From contig NZ_CP133264.1 of NCBI RefSeq assembly GCF_030915445.1, positions 744,001 to 808,000 on the forward strand: 64,000 nt of DNA, read 5' to 3'. The stretch is from Clostridium sp. OS1-26 (GTDB taxonomy: Bacteria > Bacillota > Clostridia > Clostridiales > Clostridiaceae). Numbering within the stretch: the first letter of the stretch is position 1; the number at the start of each line of letters is the position of its first letter. The notes beneath the pieces are model-generated. The model did no database searches, was not told the DNA's origin, and saw nothing but the letters and a program-made list of their open reading frames with translations. The translations under genes were made by a program, and so were the position numbers. Below, one piece after another: positions 54,399-62,004 of this stretch.

Positions 54399-56018
54399 AT
54401 GAAGGTATACGAAAAAGTACTTCAATACTTATCACTAAATGGCGTAAGAGAAATATGGGGAGTCCCAAGTGCAACCTTTAGCCCAATAGTGGATGCACTA
54501 ATAGATTTTAAAGATATAGAGTATATTAGAACATTTCATGAAGGAGCAGCAAGTTTTTCCGCTGACAAGTATGGAAAAATTGGTGAAAAAATAGGTGTAT
54601 GTGTGCTTTCTGGCTCTGTTGGATTAGCTAATGCTATAAACGGTATTGCAGAAGCAAGACAATGCAAATCACCTGTTTTAGTCATAGGTGGACAAATAAA
54701 TACTTGGCAGAAAGGATTGGGAGCTATTCAGGAATTGCCTGGAGATAAATTAGTGGGTGGATTGGTTAAGTATACCGTAGAAATAAATAATGAAAAAAAT
54801 GTTATCAAAGAATTAAAAAAGGCTATGGAAATAGCACTAGAACACCCTAGAGGACCTGTTCATGTAGAAATACCTCTAGATATTCAAAAATCAGAATACA
54901 CTGGCGAAGAATATGGTGTTGTTAACTTTAGAAGTATTATGCCAAATTATACTGCCTTAGATGAAGCTGTAAAACTTATAAATAAATGTTCTAATGGATT
55001 GATAATTGTAGGCGGAGGGTGCAGAGGATTAAGAGATAAAATATTATATCTTGAAGAAAAATTAAATTGGAGAATGGTAACAACTACTGGCGGAAAATCA
55101 GTAATCGAGGAGACTTATAGGTTAAACATGGGTAACTTTGGTTTTCCAGGCACAGACTTAGCTAACAAGATAGTACTCAATGATGACAATATCGAATGTG
55201 TACTTGCGCTGGGTACCCAACTTGGTGAAAATGCAACCCAAAACTTTGATAAAAGACTTACAGCAGGTAGAAAGCTCATACACATAGATATAGATAATGA
55301 AACCTTTAATAAAGCATATAAAGCTGATGTAGCTGTTATTTCAGACCTTGGAGAAGCACTTGATTATTTGGCAAAACATATCATGCACAAATATGTAGAT
55401 ACTGATATTTCAGAACCATTAAATGAATCATATGAAGATAGCCATACAGGAGTTTCTCTAAGAAGATTTTATGAAAATATAACAAATATTCTACCAAAAG
55501 ATACTTTCTATCTAAATGATATAGGCTCCAGCCAAAACTTTGCTTATAAATTTTTAAAAGTTCCTAAAGAAGGTGACTTCGAATGTAATATATCTCATGG
55601 AAGCATGGGTAGTTCATCAGGTGCTATGGGCATCTCAAGGTTATTTCCAAATAGGACTGTAGCTGTAGTTGTTGGTGATGGAAGTTTCTTTATGAGCAAT
55701 TTAAATGAACTGAGAACTCATAAAAGATATAATATGAATATAATAACATTTGTAGTTAACAACAGTGGGCTGGAATTCGTAAGAAAAGGTCATGATGTTA
55801 TTCATAGTAGACATCCTGAAATAATGGAGGATGAGAAAATCGATATAACAAAAATGGTTTCTAGTATGGGAATAAAGGCCATAAAAATAAACTCTGACTT
55901 GGAATTATTTAAATTAAAGGACTTAGATTTAAATAACGAACCTCTAGTTGTTGAACTTATGGTTAACTGCTCAGAACCTATGCCCCTAGGTAGATTAGCT
56001 CTACTTATAAAAAACTAA
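54399..56018 (+). CDS. Thiamine-diphosphate-dependent enzyme, acetolactate-synthase-like
   Basis: A 539-residue ThDP enzyme. The N-terminal pyrimidine domain has GVREIWGVPSATFSPIVDAL and the catalytic glutamate in RTFHEGAASFSADKYG (Glu48); the central domain has IIVGGGCRGLRDKI; the C-terminal domain carries the metal/ThDP motif VVGDGSFFMSNLNELRTHKR through VVNNSG (GDG...NN). Length and order match acetolactate synthase, sulfoacetaldehyde acetyltransferase and oxalyl-CoA decarboxylase relatives, but I cannot assign a substrate; the FAD-domain motif of true AHAS is poor. Weak ribosome binding site AGGAGCTG. It lies in an operon with a GAF protein inside the integrated element. Confidence 0.85.
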   Translation: MKVYEKVLQYLSLNGVREIWGVPSATFSPIVDALIDFKDIEYIRTFHEGAASFSADKYGKIGEKIGVCVLSGSVGLANAINGIAEARQCKSPVLVIGGQINTWQKGLGAIQELPGDKLVGGLVKYTVEINNEKNVIKELKKAMEIALEHPRGPVHVEIPLDIQKSEYTGEEYGVVNFRSIMPNYTALDEAVKLINKCSNGLIIVGGGCRGLRDKILYLEEKLNWRMVTTTGGKSVIEETYRLNMGNFGFPGTDLANKIVLNDDNIECVLALGTQLGENATQNFDKRLTAGRKLIHIDIDNETFNKAYKADVAVISDLGEALDYLAKHIMHKYVDTDISEPLNESYEDSHTGVSLRRFYENITNILPKDTFYLNDIGSSQNFAYKFLKVPKEGDFECNISHGSMGSSSGAMGISRLFPNRTVAVVVGDGSFFMSNLNELRTHKRYNMNIITFVVNNSGLEFVRKGHDVIHSRHPEIMEDEKIDITKMVSSMGIKAIKINSDLELFKLKDLDLNNEPLVVELMVNCSEPMPLGRLALLIKN

Positions 56019-56124
56019 AATAATATTAATTTTTTCACCCATTTAGTAAAAATACTCAATTCCTAATTCTATACAAACAGTAAAACATAAAAAACTATGT
56101 GACTTAAAACGCCAATAGAATAGT

Positions 56125-56201
56125 TGTTACTAGCAAGTGACTTTAGAAAGATTTACAATAGTAATTTTACCCAAGTTTTTCTAAAGACATTTGCTAGTAA
56201 C
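56125..56201. terminator. Long hairpin after the ThDP gene
   Basis: GTTACTAGCAAGTGACTTTA with GAAAGA pairs with TTTTTCTAAAGACATTTGCTAGTAAC, about 22 paired bases, between the convergent ThDP and UroD-type genes. A further pair of GC-richer arms (CTCCCCTC / GAGAGGAG, 56274-56331) may end the opposite transcript. The 337-base gap holds no other gene that I can see. Confidence 0.7.
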
Positions 56202-56355
56202 ATATGATCATGTTTTTTATCAAAAATATGATTTATCTATACACCTCAATAATTCTCTAGTATCACTAATAATAACTCCCCTCATAATAAAATTGGTCTG
56301 TAACCTCAAATTTACTATAGAGAGGAGCTTGTTTGCATATTTTATTATTTACTAA

Positions 56356-57420
56356 TTAATCTAATAGTCTTAAATCCACAGGACATTTTCCATAGGTCCT
56401 ACCTGCTTCCATAAACATTTCAACCTTTTCTATTGGTGTATGCATTGGAATTTGACATCCTGTGCTTAGAATGTACCCTTTTTTAGAATCATGTCCCTTT
56501 CTAATTGATTCTTTAACTGCTTTAAAGATATCTTCTTTGCTTCCTGAATATACTACATCTACTGGTGGAACGTTTCCAGTAATAACTACTCTATCACCCA
56601 TTATTTCTTTAGCTTCTTCTAAATCCTCTACATTATCAATACTGAAATTAGAAACACCAGCATTTACAACGTCTTCCCAAATTTCCTTACTTTTGCCGCA
56701 AATATGTATACCAGGAGCGCCTCCTGTTTTTTCTTTTATCTTATTTATATTTTTCTGTAGAGCAGGTAAGGAAAACTCTCTAAACTGCTTTGGACTTATA
56801 AGACTAGTAGATGAAACTGGATCTGCAAATCCAATAGATACACCTAGCTTAGCTACTTCCTCTATATACCTGTTGTTAGATTCTGCTACTATTTCCATCA
56901 AAGTATGCACTCTTTTAGGATACTTAATCATCCATTTTAATAAATTTTCTGTTCCCACTACTGAAGCCGCAACACTAAAAGGTCCCGACATAGCAGCGCC
57001 AACATCTACTTCGTCTTTAAGCGCATCCCTAGTAAGCCTTATTGCTTCAATTAAAATTGGCAAATTACCATCCTTTAGCGGATCTACAACCTTAAGAGAC
57101 TCTATCTCATCTACAGATTTAATAGCTGGTTCCACTAAATATGAAATACCATACTCAGGATAACCTACTTTAGATCCCATAGCTTGAGCAACCCCTCTAA
57201 GGCTAGTAGATATACCTACGCTATCATGACGGAGTCTTTTAAATAAAGCTATTTCCAAATCAGCCATAAGTTGTGCTGAATGATAATATTCCCTGGCTGT
57301 TACTCCAATAAAAGGAACCATTGTAACTCCCATATCAGGAACACATATTACTCTATCAATTTCCTCTCCTTTAGAAAAAGCCTTCATTCTTTCTAGTGGT
57401 GTCATTTCTTCTCTAATCAA
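56356..57420 (-). CDS. Uroporphyrinogen decarboxylase-family methyltransferase (MtaA/CmuA-like)
   Basis: A 354-residue TIM-barrel protein. MTPLERMKAFSKGEEIDRV is the family N-terminus; GIHICGKSKEIWEDVVNAGV gives the His-x-Cys zinc ligands and ILSTGCQIPMHTPIEKVEMF the third cysteine, as in methylcobamide:thiol methyltransferases (MtaA, MtbA, CmuA), rather than haem-pathway HemE. Such enzymes move methyl groups between a corrinoid protein and a thiol or folate. No corrinoid protein or methyltransferase-1 gene is nearby, so its partner must lie elsewhere. It is cargo of the integrated element, convergent with the ThDP gene. Confidence 0.88.
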   Translation of the reverse strand: MIREEMTPLERMKAFSKGEEIDRVICVPDMGVTMVPFIGVTAREYYHSAQLMADLEIALFKRLRHDSVGISTSLRGVAQAMGSKVGYPEYGISYLVEPAIKSVDEIESLKVVDPLKDGNLPILIEAIRLTRDALKDEVDVGAAMSGPFSVAASVVGTENLLKWMIKYPKRVHTLMEIVAESNNRYIEEVAKLGVSIGFADPVSSTSLISPKQFREFSLPALQKNINKIKEKTGGAPGIHICGKSKEIWEDVVNAGVSNFSIDNVEDLEEAKEIMGDRVVITGNVPPVDVVYSGSKEDIFKAVKESIRKGHDSKKGYILSTGCQIPMHTPIEKVEMFMEAGRTYGKCPVDLRLLD

Positions 57421-57591
57421 CTAAAATCATCCCTTCTTTTGCTTTCATATATACAATTCTAACATTGTAATGTCAAGCTTTCTACAAACATATCAAATTG
57501 TAATAGTTCAAGCCTTTTCTATAAAAATTTCAATATAACATCATTTTTTAAAGTTATCTACTTCTTCTTAAATTTTAAAAATAAAAAACCG

Positions 57592-57774
57592 TTACTTTGA
57601 CTTTTTCCTATGGTTTCCTTTGATACTACTTATATACTCTTCTAAAGTCACATCTCCATACTTCTCTTTTAGCACCTCAAACATAATCCTAATCTTTCTA
57701 TTTTCTAATTCTCTTAAATTCTCTTCTTTATCTGGACAATTAACCTTAACTAAAACATCTTTTTTCTCTCTCAT
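57592..57774 (-). CDS. Small charged protein divergent from the recombinase (candidate directionality factor)
   Basis: About 60 residues from the ATG at 57774 (ATGGAGATTTTT upstream): MREKKDVLVKVNCPDKEENL, RELENRKIRIMFEVLKEKYG, DVTLEEYISSIKGNHRKKSK. Basic and acidic clusters with helical propensity and a basic tail. It is transcribed away from the recombinase from a shared 130-base region. Serine-recombinase elements often encode a small excision factor; position makes this a candidate, but the family is not recognised. Confidence 0.55.
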   Translation of the reverse strand: MREKKDVLVKVNCPDKEENLRELENRKIRIMFEVLKEKYGDVTLEEYISSIKGNHRKKSK

Positions 57775-57907
57775 AAAAATCTCCATTAAAATCACTGTTA
57801 TAACTATAATATTCAGCTCTATTAATTTCTTTCAAAAATCTTCTTTTAAATTTTACAAGAACATAAACTTTAATATAGAACTTTAACTTGATATGGAGGT
57901 AGGCTCT

Positions 57908-59578
57908 ATGATTGCTGCAATATATGCTAGAAAATCTATTGAAACTGACAAAGGAGAATCTATAGAAAACCAAATACGATTATGCAAGGAGATTGGCGAT
58001 AAAGCAGGAATTACAGATTTTTTATACTATAGGGATGAGGGATTTAGTGGTGGTAATACTAATCGTCCTAAGTTTAAGCAAATGATAAAGGATGCTAAAG
58101 CTAAGAAGTTTTCTATGCTTATTTGCTATAGGTTGGATAGAATTTCTCGTAATGTAGCTGACTTTTCTTCTACATTAGAAACTCTCCAAGAATATAATAT
58201 AGCTTTTGTTTCCATCAAGGAACATTTCGATACTTCAACTCCTATAGGTCGTGCTATGGTTTATATTGCTTCTGTTTTTGCACAGCTTGAACGTGAAACT
58301 ATTGCTGAAAGGGTTAGAGATAACATGCTTGAACTTGCCAAAAGCGGTCGTTGGCTAGGTGGTACCGCTCCACTTGGTTTTAAGTCTGAAGCTATCAATT
58401 ATAGAGATGTAAATGGTAAGAATAAAAGAATGTACAAATTAACTTTAGTACCAGAAGAAATTGAACTTGTTAAGCTAATTTTTAATTTGTATTTAGAGAA
58501 AAAAGGGTTTCCTTCTGTTGCCACCTATCTTTGCAGTCATCATTATAAAGGCAAAAACGGTGGAGAGTTTTCACAAGGTACTGTGGAGCAAATTATAAAA
58601 AATCCCGTATACACCTATGCCGATAAGAAAATTTATGAGCATTTTAAAAATCTTGGTGCAGTAGTTTGTGGTGATTTTGATAGTAAGAATGGTGTTATCA
58701 CTTATAACAAAAGAGAAAAAGGAAAGAAAACAAACCCTATTAATGAATGGATTATAGCTGTTGGAAAACATAAGGGTATTATTCCTAGTGACCTATGGTT
58801 GAGGTGTCAAAATATCAATGCTTTAAATAATAAAAAGACTTCTCCTAGAAGTGCTACTGGTAACAAATTTCTTTTATCTGGACTCTTAATCTGCAGTGAG
58901 TGTGGAAGTGGCATGAGTTCTTGGAGCAGAAATAATCCTAAAAGCGGTAAATACGAAAGATATTATAGATGTACCTTAAAGAACAGAGCCTCTAATAGAT
59001 GTAGTTCTACCATGTTAAATGCAGATGTAGCTGAAGATTTAGTTTTAAAAAATATAAAGGGACTTACTGTAGAACAGCTTATAAAATATTATGATAAGAT
59101 AGTTTCTAAACAAAAAAGTAAAGACAGTTTAATCAAAAAGGAAGAACTAAAACTACAAGCCCAAATAGAAAACAATAAAAAACTTATTCAAAGGTTAATA
59201 AGAAAACTAGCTCTTTTAGATGATGATTCTTTCATAGTTTCAGAGTTTCAAAAGGAAATTAATAATTTAAATTCTCAAAACCTTTCTTTAAAAAAGGATC
59301 TACTTGCCTTAAAGAATCTTACCTTAAAAATAGATTCCGATTTAAATTATATTAATGAAATAACCAGCAAAATAGAGAACTTTAAAGAACTTTTTGACTG
59401 CATTGAAAGTAAAGATAAAAAGCGTCAGTATCTTTTAGAAATTGTAAATACTATTGTGTGGGACAGTAAAAATAGAACTCTACAAGTTAACTTATTCAAC
59501 TCTAATTCTGATGTTCCTATTGGCGGTGTTAGAAAAAGCTCTAAGGATAACTTGTCCTTTGAAAATGTTTCCAGATAA
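57908..59578 (+). CDS. Large serine recombinase (integrase)
   Basis: A 556-residue recombinase. I start at the ATG at 57908, with GGAGGT at 57896-57901 upstream; an in-frame ATG at 57893 would include that site. Catalytic domain: MIAAIYARKSIETDKGESIE with Ser10, then FYYRDEGFSGG-type segment, CYRLDRISRNVADFSSTLE, and the RAMVYIASVFAQLERETIAERV arginine helix. The recombinase domain follows (GTAPLGFKSE), then a zinc ribbon (LICSECGSGMSSW ... YYRCTLKNR ... RCSS) and a coiled coil (~400-480). All parts needed for activity are present. Its stop codon lies directly at the right attachment site. Confidence 0.97.
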   Translation: MIAAIYARKSIETDKGESIENQIRLCKEIGDKAGITDFLYYRDEGFSGGNTNRPKFKQMIKDAKAKKFSMLICYRLDRISRNVADFSSTLETLQEYNIAFVSIKEHFDTSTPIGRAMVYIASVFAQLERETIAERVRDNMLELAKSGRWLGGTAPLGFKSEAINYRDVNGKNKRMYKLTLVPEEIELVKLIFNLYLEKKGFPSVATYLCSHHYKGKNGGEFSQGTVEQIIKNPVYTYADKKIYEHFKNLGAVVCGDFDSKNGVITYNKREKGKKTNPINEWIIAVGKHKGIIPSDLWLRCQNINALNNKKTSPRSATGNKFLLSGLLICSECGSGMSSWSRNNPKSGKYERYYRCTLKNRASNRCSSTMLNADVAEDLVLKNIKGLTVEQLIKYYDKIVSKQKSKDSLIKKEELKLQAQIENNKKLIQRLIRKLALLDDDSFIVSEFQKEINNLNSQNLSLKKDLLALKNLTLKIDSDLNYINEITSKIENFKELFDCIESKDKKRQYLLEIVNTIVWDSKNRTLQVNLFNSNSDVPIGGVRKSSKDNLSFENVSR

Positions 59579-59584
59579 AACTAT
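59579..59584 (+). other. Right attachment site core (attR)
   Basis: AACTAT, same as at 51299-51304. Element sequence ends with the recombinase stop on the left; the host binding-protein frame resumes on the right with ATG CAA CAG GTA. Confidence 0.75.
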
Positions 59585-60373
59585 GCAACAGGTATTAAGC
59601 AAAAGTGCTGATATAGGATTTTGCGGACCTGAGCAAGTTATATATATCTACAATCAAAAAGGGATGATTATCCTGTATTGTTTGCGCAGTTAACTCAGAC
59701 AGATGGTTCTTTTTTAGTTGGAAGACATGAGGATAGTAATTTTAAGTGGGAATCCTTAAAGGGAAAAACTGTTATTGGTGGAAGGCCAGGAGGAGTTCCT
59801 GAAATGACTTTTGAATATGTACTTAAAAAACATGGTCTACAGCCAGGAAAAGATTTAAATGTTATAACCAATATTGCTTTCGCTGCTGTTACTGGCGCAT
59901 TTAAGGGCGGTACTGGAGATTATGCAACAATATTTGAGCCAAATGCAAGTATGCTAAAAAAAGTAAACTCTGGGTATGTTGTAGCTTCAGTAGGAAAAGA
60001 GGCTGGAGAAATTCCATATACATGCTATTTTTCAACAAAATCATATATGGATAAAAATCCTCAAACAATAGAAAAATTTACTCGTGCAATTTATAAAGGC
60101 CAGCTTTGGGTTCAAAAACATAGTGATGAAGAAGTAGCAAAATCTATAAAATCCTTTTTCCCTGGAACTGATGAGGAAATACTAGTATCTGTAGTAAAAA
60201 ACTATAGAGGCATTAATGCTTTTGCTTCTAATCCAACACTTAAAGAAGAAAATTTCAGTAGACTTATGGATATAATTCAATCTTACAAAGCTGATCTAAT
60301 ACCTCAGAGACCACCATTTGATAAAATTGTAAATAATACTTTTGGCGAAAAAGCTATTAAGGAAATAAAATAA
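59579..60373 (+). pseudogene. ABC substrate-binding protein, 3' fragment (also frameshifted)
   Basis: Host gene resumes as MQQVLSKSADIGFCGPEQVI then YIYNQK. It shifts frame at a five-base A run (59656-59660); with one more A it would continue RDDYPVLFAQLTQTDGSFLV, which is open to the stop at 60371. The rest (LKGKTVIGGRPGGVPEMTFE, FEPNASMLKKVNSGYVVASV, CYFSTKSYMDKNPQTIEKFT) is the second lobe of an SsuA/TauA/NMT1-type binding protein. With the 51066 fragment it makes a ~340-residue lipoprotein. If the frameshift is real, excision of the element would not restore function. Confidence 0.88.
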
Positions 60374-60398
60374 GGGTGCACAATGCACCCTTATTTTG
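60369..60398 (+). terminator. Terminator of the split binding-protein gene
   Basis: AATAAGGGTGCA / TGCACCCTTATTTT hairpin overlapping the stop codon. Confidence 0.9.
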
Positions 60399-60454
60399 TT
60401 AACAACCTTTTACACTTATCACAAAAATTATTTTCTATATTGAAAATAGCTAGT

Positions 60455-61246
60455 TTATTTGATTATTTCTATTGTAGTCATAATTATACCCATAGCCATA
60501 AAGCATATTCCCACAACCTTTTGCAATGTCTTTTCATTAACTTTATTTGCATAACGAGAACCTATAACTCCACCAAGTACTGCTCCTACAGATACTAAAC
60601 TACCTAATACAAAGTCTATATTACCTCTAATCCCATAACCAACCGTAGAGGAAAGAGCTGTTATAGCCATTATAAGAGTAGAAGTACCTATAGCCTTATG
60701 AAGTGGAAATGACATTAATACTATTAAAGCTAAAAGTATCATAACTCCGCCGCCAGCTCCAAATATTCCACTTAATATTCCTATACCTAATCCTATAACT
60801 AAAGCTGCTAATATTTTTTGCCACTCTTTTTTAAAGTTAACCAATTTGCTTAAAGTATCTGATGAATCCTTTTTCTCTTTATAACTCCTACGGACCATTG
60901 ATAAACCTGCAATAACTAATACAATTCCAAAACTTGAAGACAAGTTGCCTTCTCCCATTTTACTTGCAAATGATGCACCTAATTGAGCTCCAATAATAGA
61001 AGTTAAAGCTATCCAAATACCTGATTTAAGCTCTATATTACCATTCTTGTAGTAAGAATAAGATACAGTTAAAGAAGCTATAACATCCACAAAAAGACTC
61101 GTACCTATTGCGGTATGAACACTAACCTTAAAGAGCATAGTTAAAATAGGAACTATAATCATAACCCCACTAGCCCCTATAAGACTTGTTATGCCACCTG
61201 TGATAATACCTATAACTATTGCTAATAAATACAATACTAAATTCAT
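60455..61246 (-). CDS. TauE/SafE-family anion exporter
   Basis: A 263-residue membrane protein with about eight helices in two related halves: IGIITGGITSLIGASGVMII near the N-terminus and ILSGIFGAGGGVMILLALIV in the second half are the paired signature loops. Members export or import sulfite, sulfoacetate or other organosulfur anions. It lies 24 bases after a TetR regulator gene, forming a small operon probably controlled by it. The neighbouring (split) binding-protein gene is of a sulfonate-type family, which may hint at substrate. Confidence 0.9.
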   Translation of the reverse strand: MNLVLYLLAIVIGIITGGITSLIGASGVMIIVPILTMLFKVSVHTAIGTSLFVDVIASLTVSYSYYKNGNIELKSGIWIALTSIIGAQLGASFASKMGEGNLSSSFGIVLVIAGLSMVRRSYKEKKDSSDTLSKLVNFKKEWQKILAALVIGLGIGILSGIFGAGGGVMILLALIVLMSFPLHKAIGTSTLIMAITALSSTVGYGIRGNIDFVLGSLVSVGAVLGGVIGSRYANKVNEKTLQKVVGICFMAMGIIMTTIEIIK

Positions 61247-61270
61247 AAAAATATATCTCCCTTGCTATTT

Positions 61271-61837
61271 CTATTTAATAGATAAACCTATGAAATTAAC
61301 TAAAAAATTGATGTTATCTCCTTTATCATTTGGATGAAATTCTAACATTACTAATGTAGATACTAATAAGGATTCTGCTAATCTAGTATCAATTTTAGAA
61401 TATTTGCTAAGAGTTTCAACCTTATCAAGATGGCTTAAAAAATTTTCTACTCTTAAAATTAAGCTATTTTTTAAATCATTAATCTCTTTATCATCTTTCA
61501 GCTCAGCTACTGAAGTATTTATCAGAGCTTTTCCTAAACCATTTCTTTCTTCAATGTCTTCATAAAGTGTGCTTATAAATTTTCTAAGTTTTTCTTCTGA
61601 AGAAATAGTAATATCACTTATAGAATCAAGTTTATTAAATGTATTTTGCCAACTTTCTTTAAGTATGCTTACATAAAGTTGTTTCTTATTTTCATAGTAA
61701 TTATATAGAGTTCCAACAGCTACACCGGATTTTTTAGATATCATTTTCATATCAACATTAGTATAGCTAAGCTCAACAAACAATTCTAAAGCACAATTTC
61801 TAATAGTCTTCTCAACATCTTTTATTATCTTTGGCAT
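61271..61837 (-). CDS. TetR-family transcriptional regulator
   Basis: A 188-residue repressor. The N-terminal helix-turn-helix is clear: TIRNCALELFVELSYTNVDM followed by ISKKSGVAVGTLYNYYENKK. The C-terminal ligand domain is divergent, as usual. ATG follows AAGAGGTGATGTT. A perfect 16-base palindrome lies directly upstream, so autoregulation of this gene and the TauE-type gene is likely. Confidence 0.93.
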   Translation of the reverse strand: MPKIIKDVEKTIRNCALELFVELSYTNVDMKMISKKSGVAVGTLYNYYENKKQLYVSILKESWQNTFNKLDSISDITISSEEKLRKFISTLYEDIEERNGLGKALINTSVAELKDDKEINDLKNSLILRVENFLSHLDKVETLSKYSKIDTRLAESLLVSTLVMLEFHPNDKGDNINFLVNFIGLSIK

Positions 61838-61854
61838 AACATCACCTCTTTTTT

Positions 61855-61870
61855 ATGAATCATGATTCAT
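61855..61870. promoter_or_regulatory. Predicted TetR operator
   Basis: ATGAATCATGATTCAT, a perfect 16-base palindrome 17 bases upstream of the TetR start codon, close to where the promoter should be. Confidence 0.7.
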
Positions 61871-61977
61871 TTAAACATAATCCTATTTTATACTCTTATT
61901 TGCTATTTGTAAATAAATTTAAATGCCAAATTTGATAGAATTATAAATAACAGCTTTGGTAAAAAAACTATAAAAAA

Positions 61978-62004
61978 AATAAGAATGCTTAATGCATTCT
62001 TATT
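61978..62004 (-). terminator. Terminator of the dehydratase-activator gene
   Basis: AAATAAGAATGC / GCATTCTTATTT hairpin overlapping the stop codon; on the minus strand it is followed by a run of T residues. Confidence 0.88.

Larger units (their letters stand above)
51299..59584 (+). mobile_element. 8.28-kb integrative element with large serine recombinase
   Basis: The host gene is broken between ACAACTAT (51297-51304) and AAACTATG (59578-59585); AACTAT is common to both ends. Removing one copy and the DNA between restores one continuous protein frame across the joint. The right end coincides with the recombinase stop codon (TTTCCAGATAAAACTAT), as is normal for serine-integrase elements. Inside are apbE under an M-box, a 141-aa/GAF/ThDP operon, a UroD-type gene, a small gene and the recombinase. 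There are no phage structural, replication or conjugation genes. Confidence 0.88.

Noticed and set aside
56462..57163. 233-codon plus-strand open frame
   Set aside because: It is antisense to the UroD/MtaA-type gene, has no ribosome binding site and its composition follows the coding frame opposite.
57893..57907. Upstream in-frame ATG for the serine recombinase
   Set aside because: The GGAGGT ribosome binding site lies inside this extension, and Ser10 takes its normal position when translation starts at 57908.
57746..57973. 75-codon minus-strand frame upstream of the recombinase
   Set aside because: It overlaps both the small divergent gene and the recombinase start, and has no ribosome binding site.
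51299..59584. Idea that the insert is a prophage
   Set aside because: It has a serine integrase but no capsid, tail, lysis or replication genes; the cargo is metabolic and the size is only 8.3 kb.
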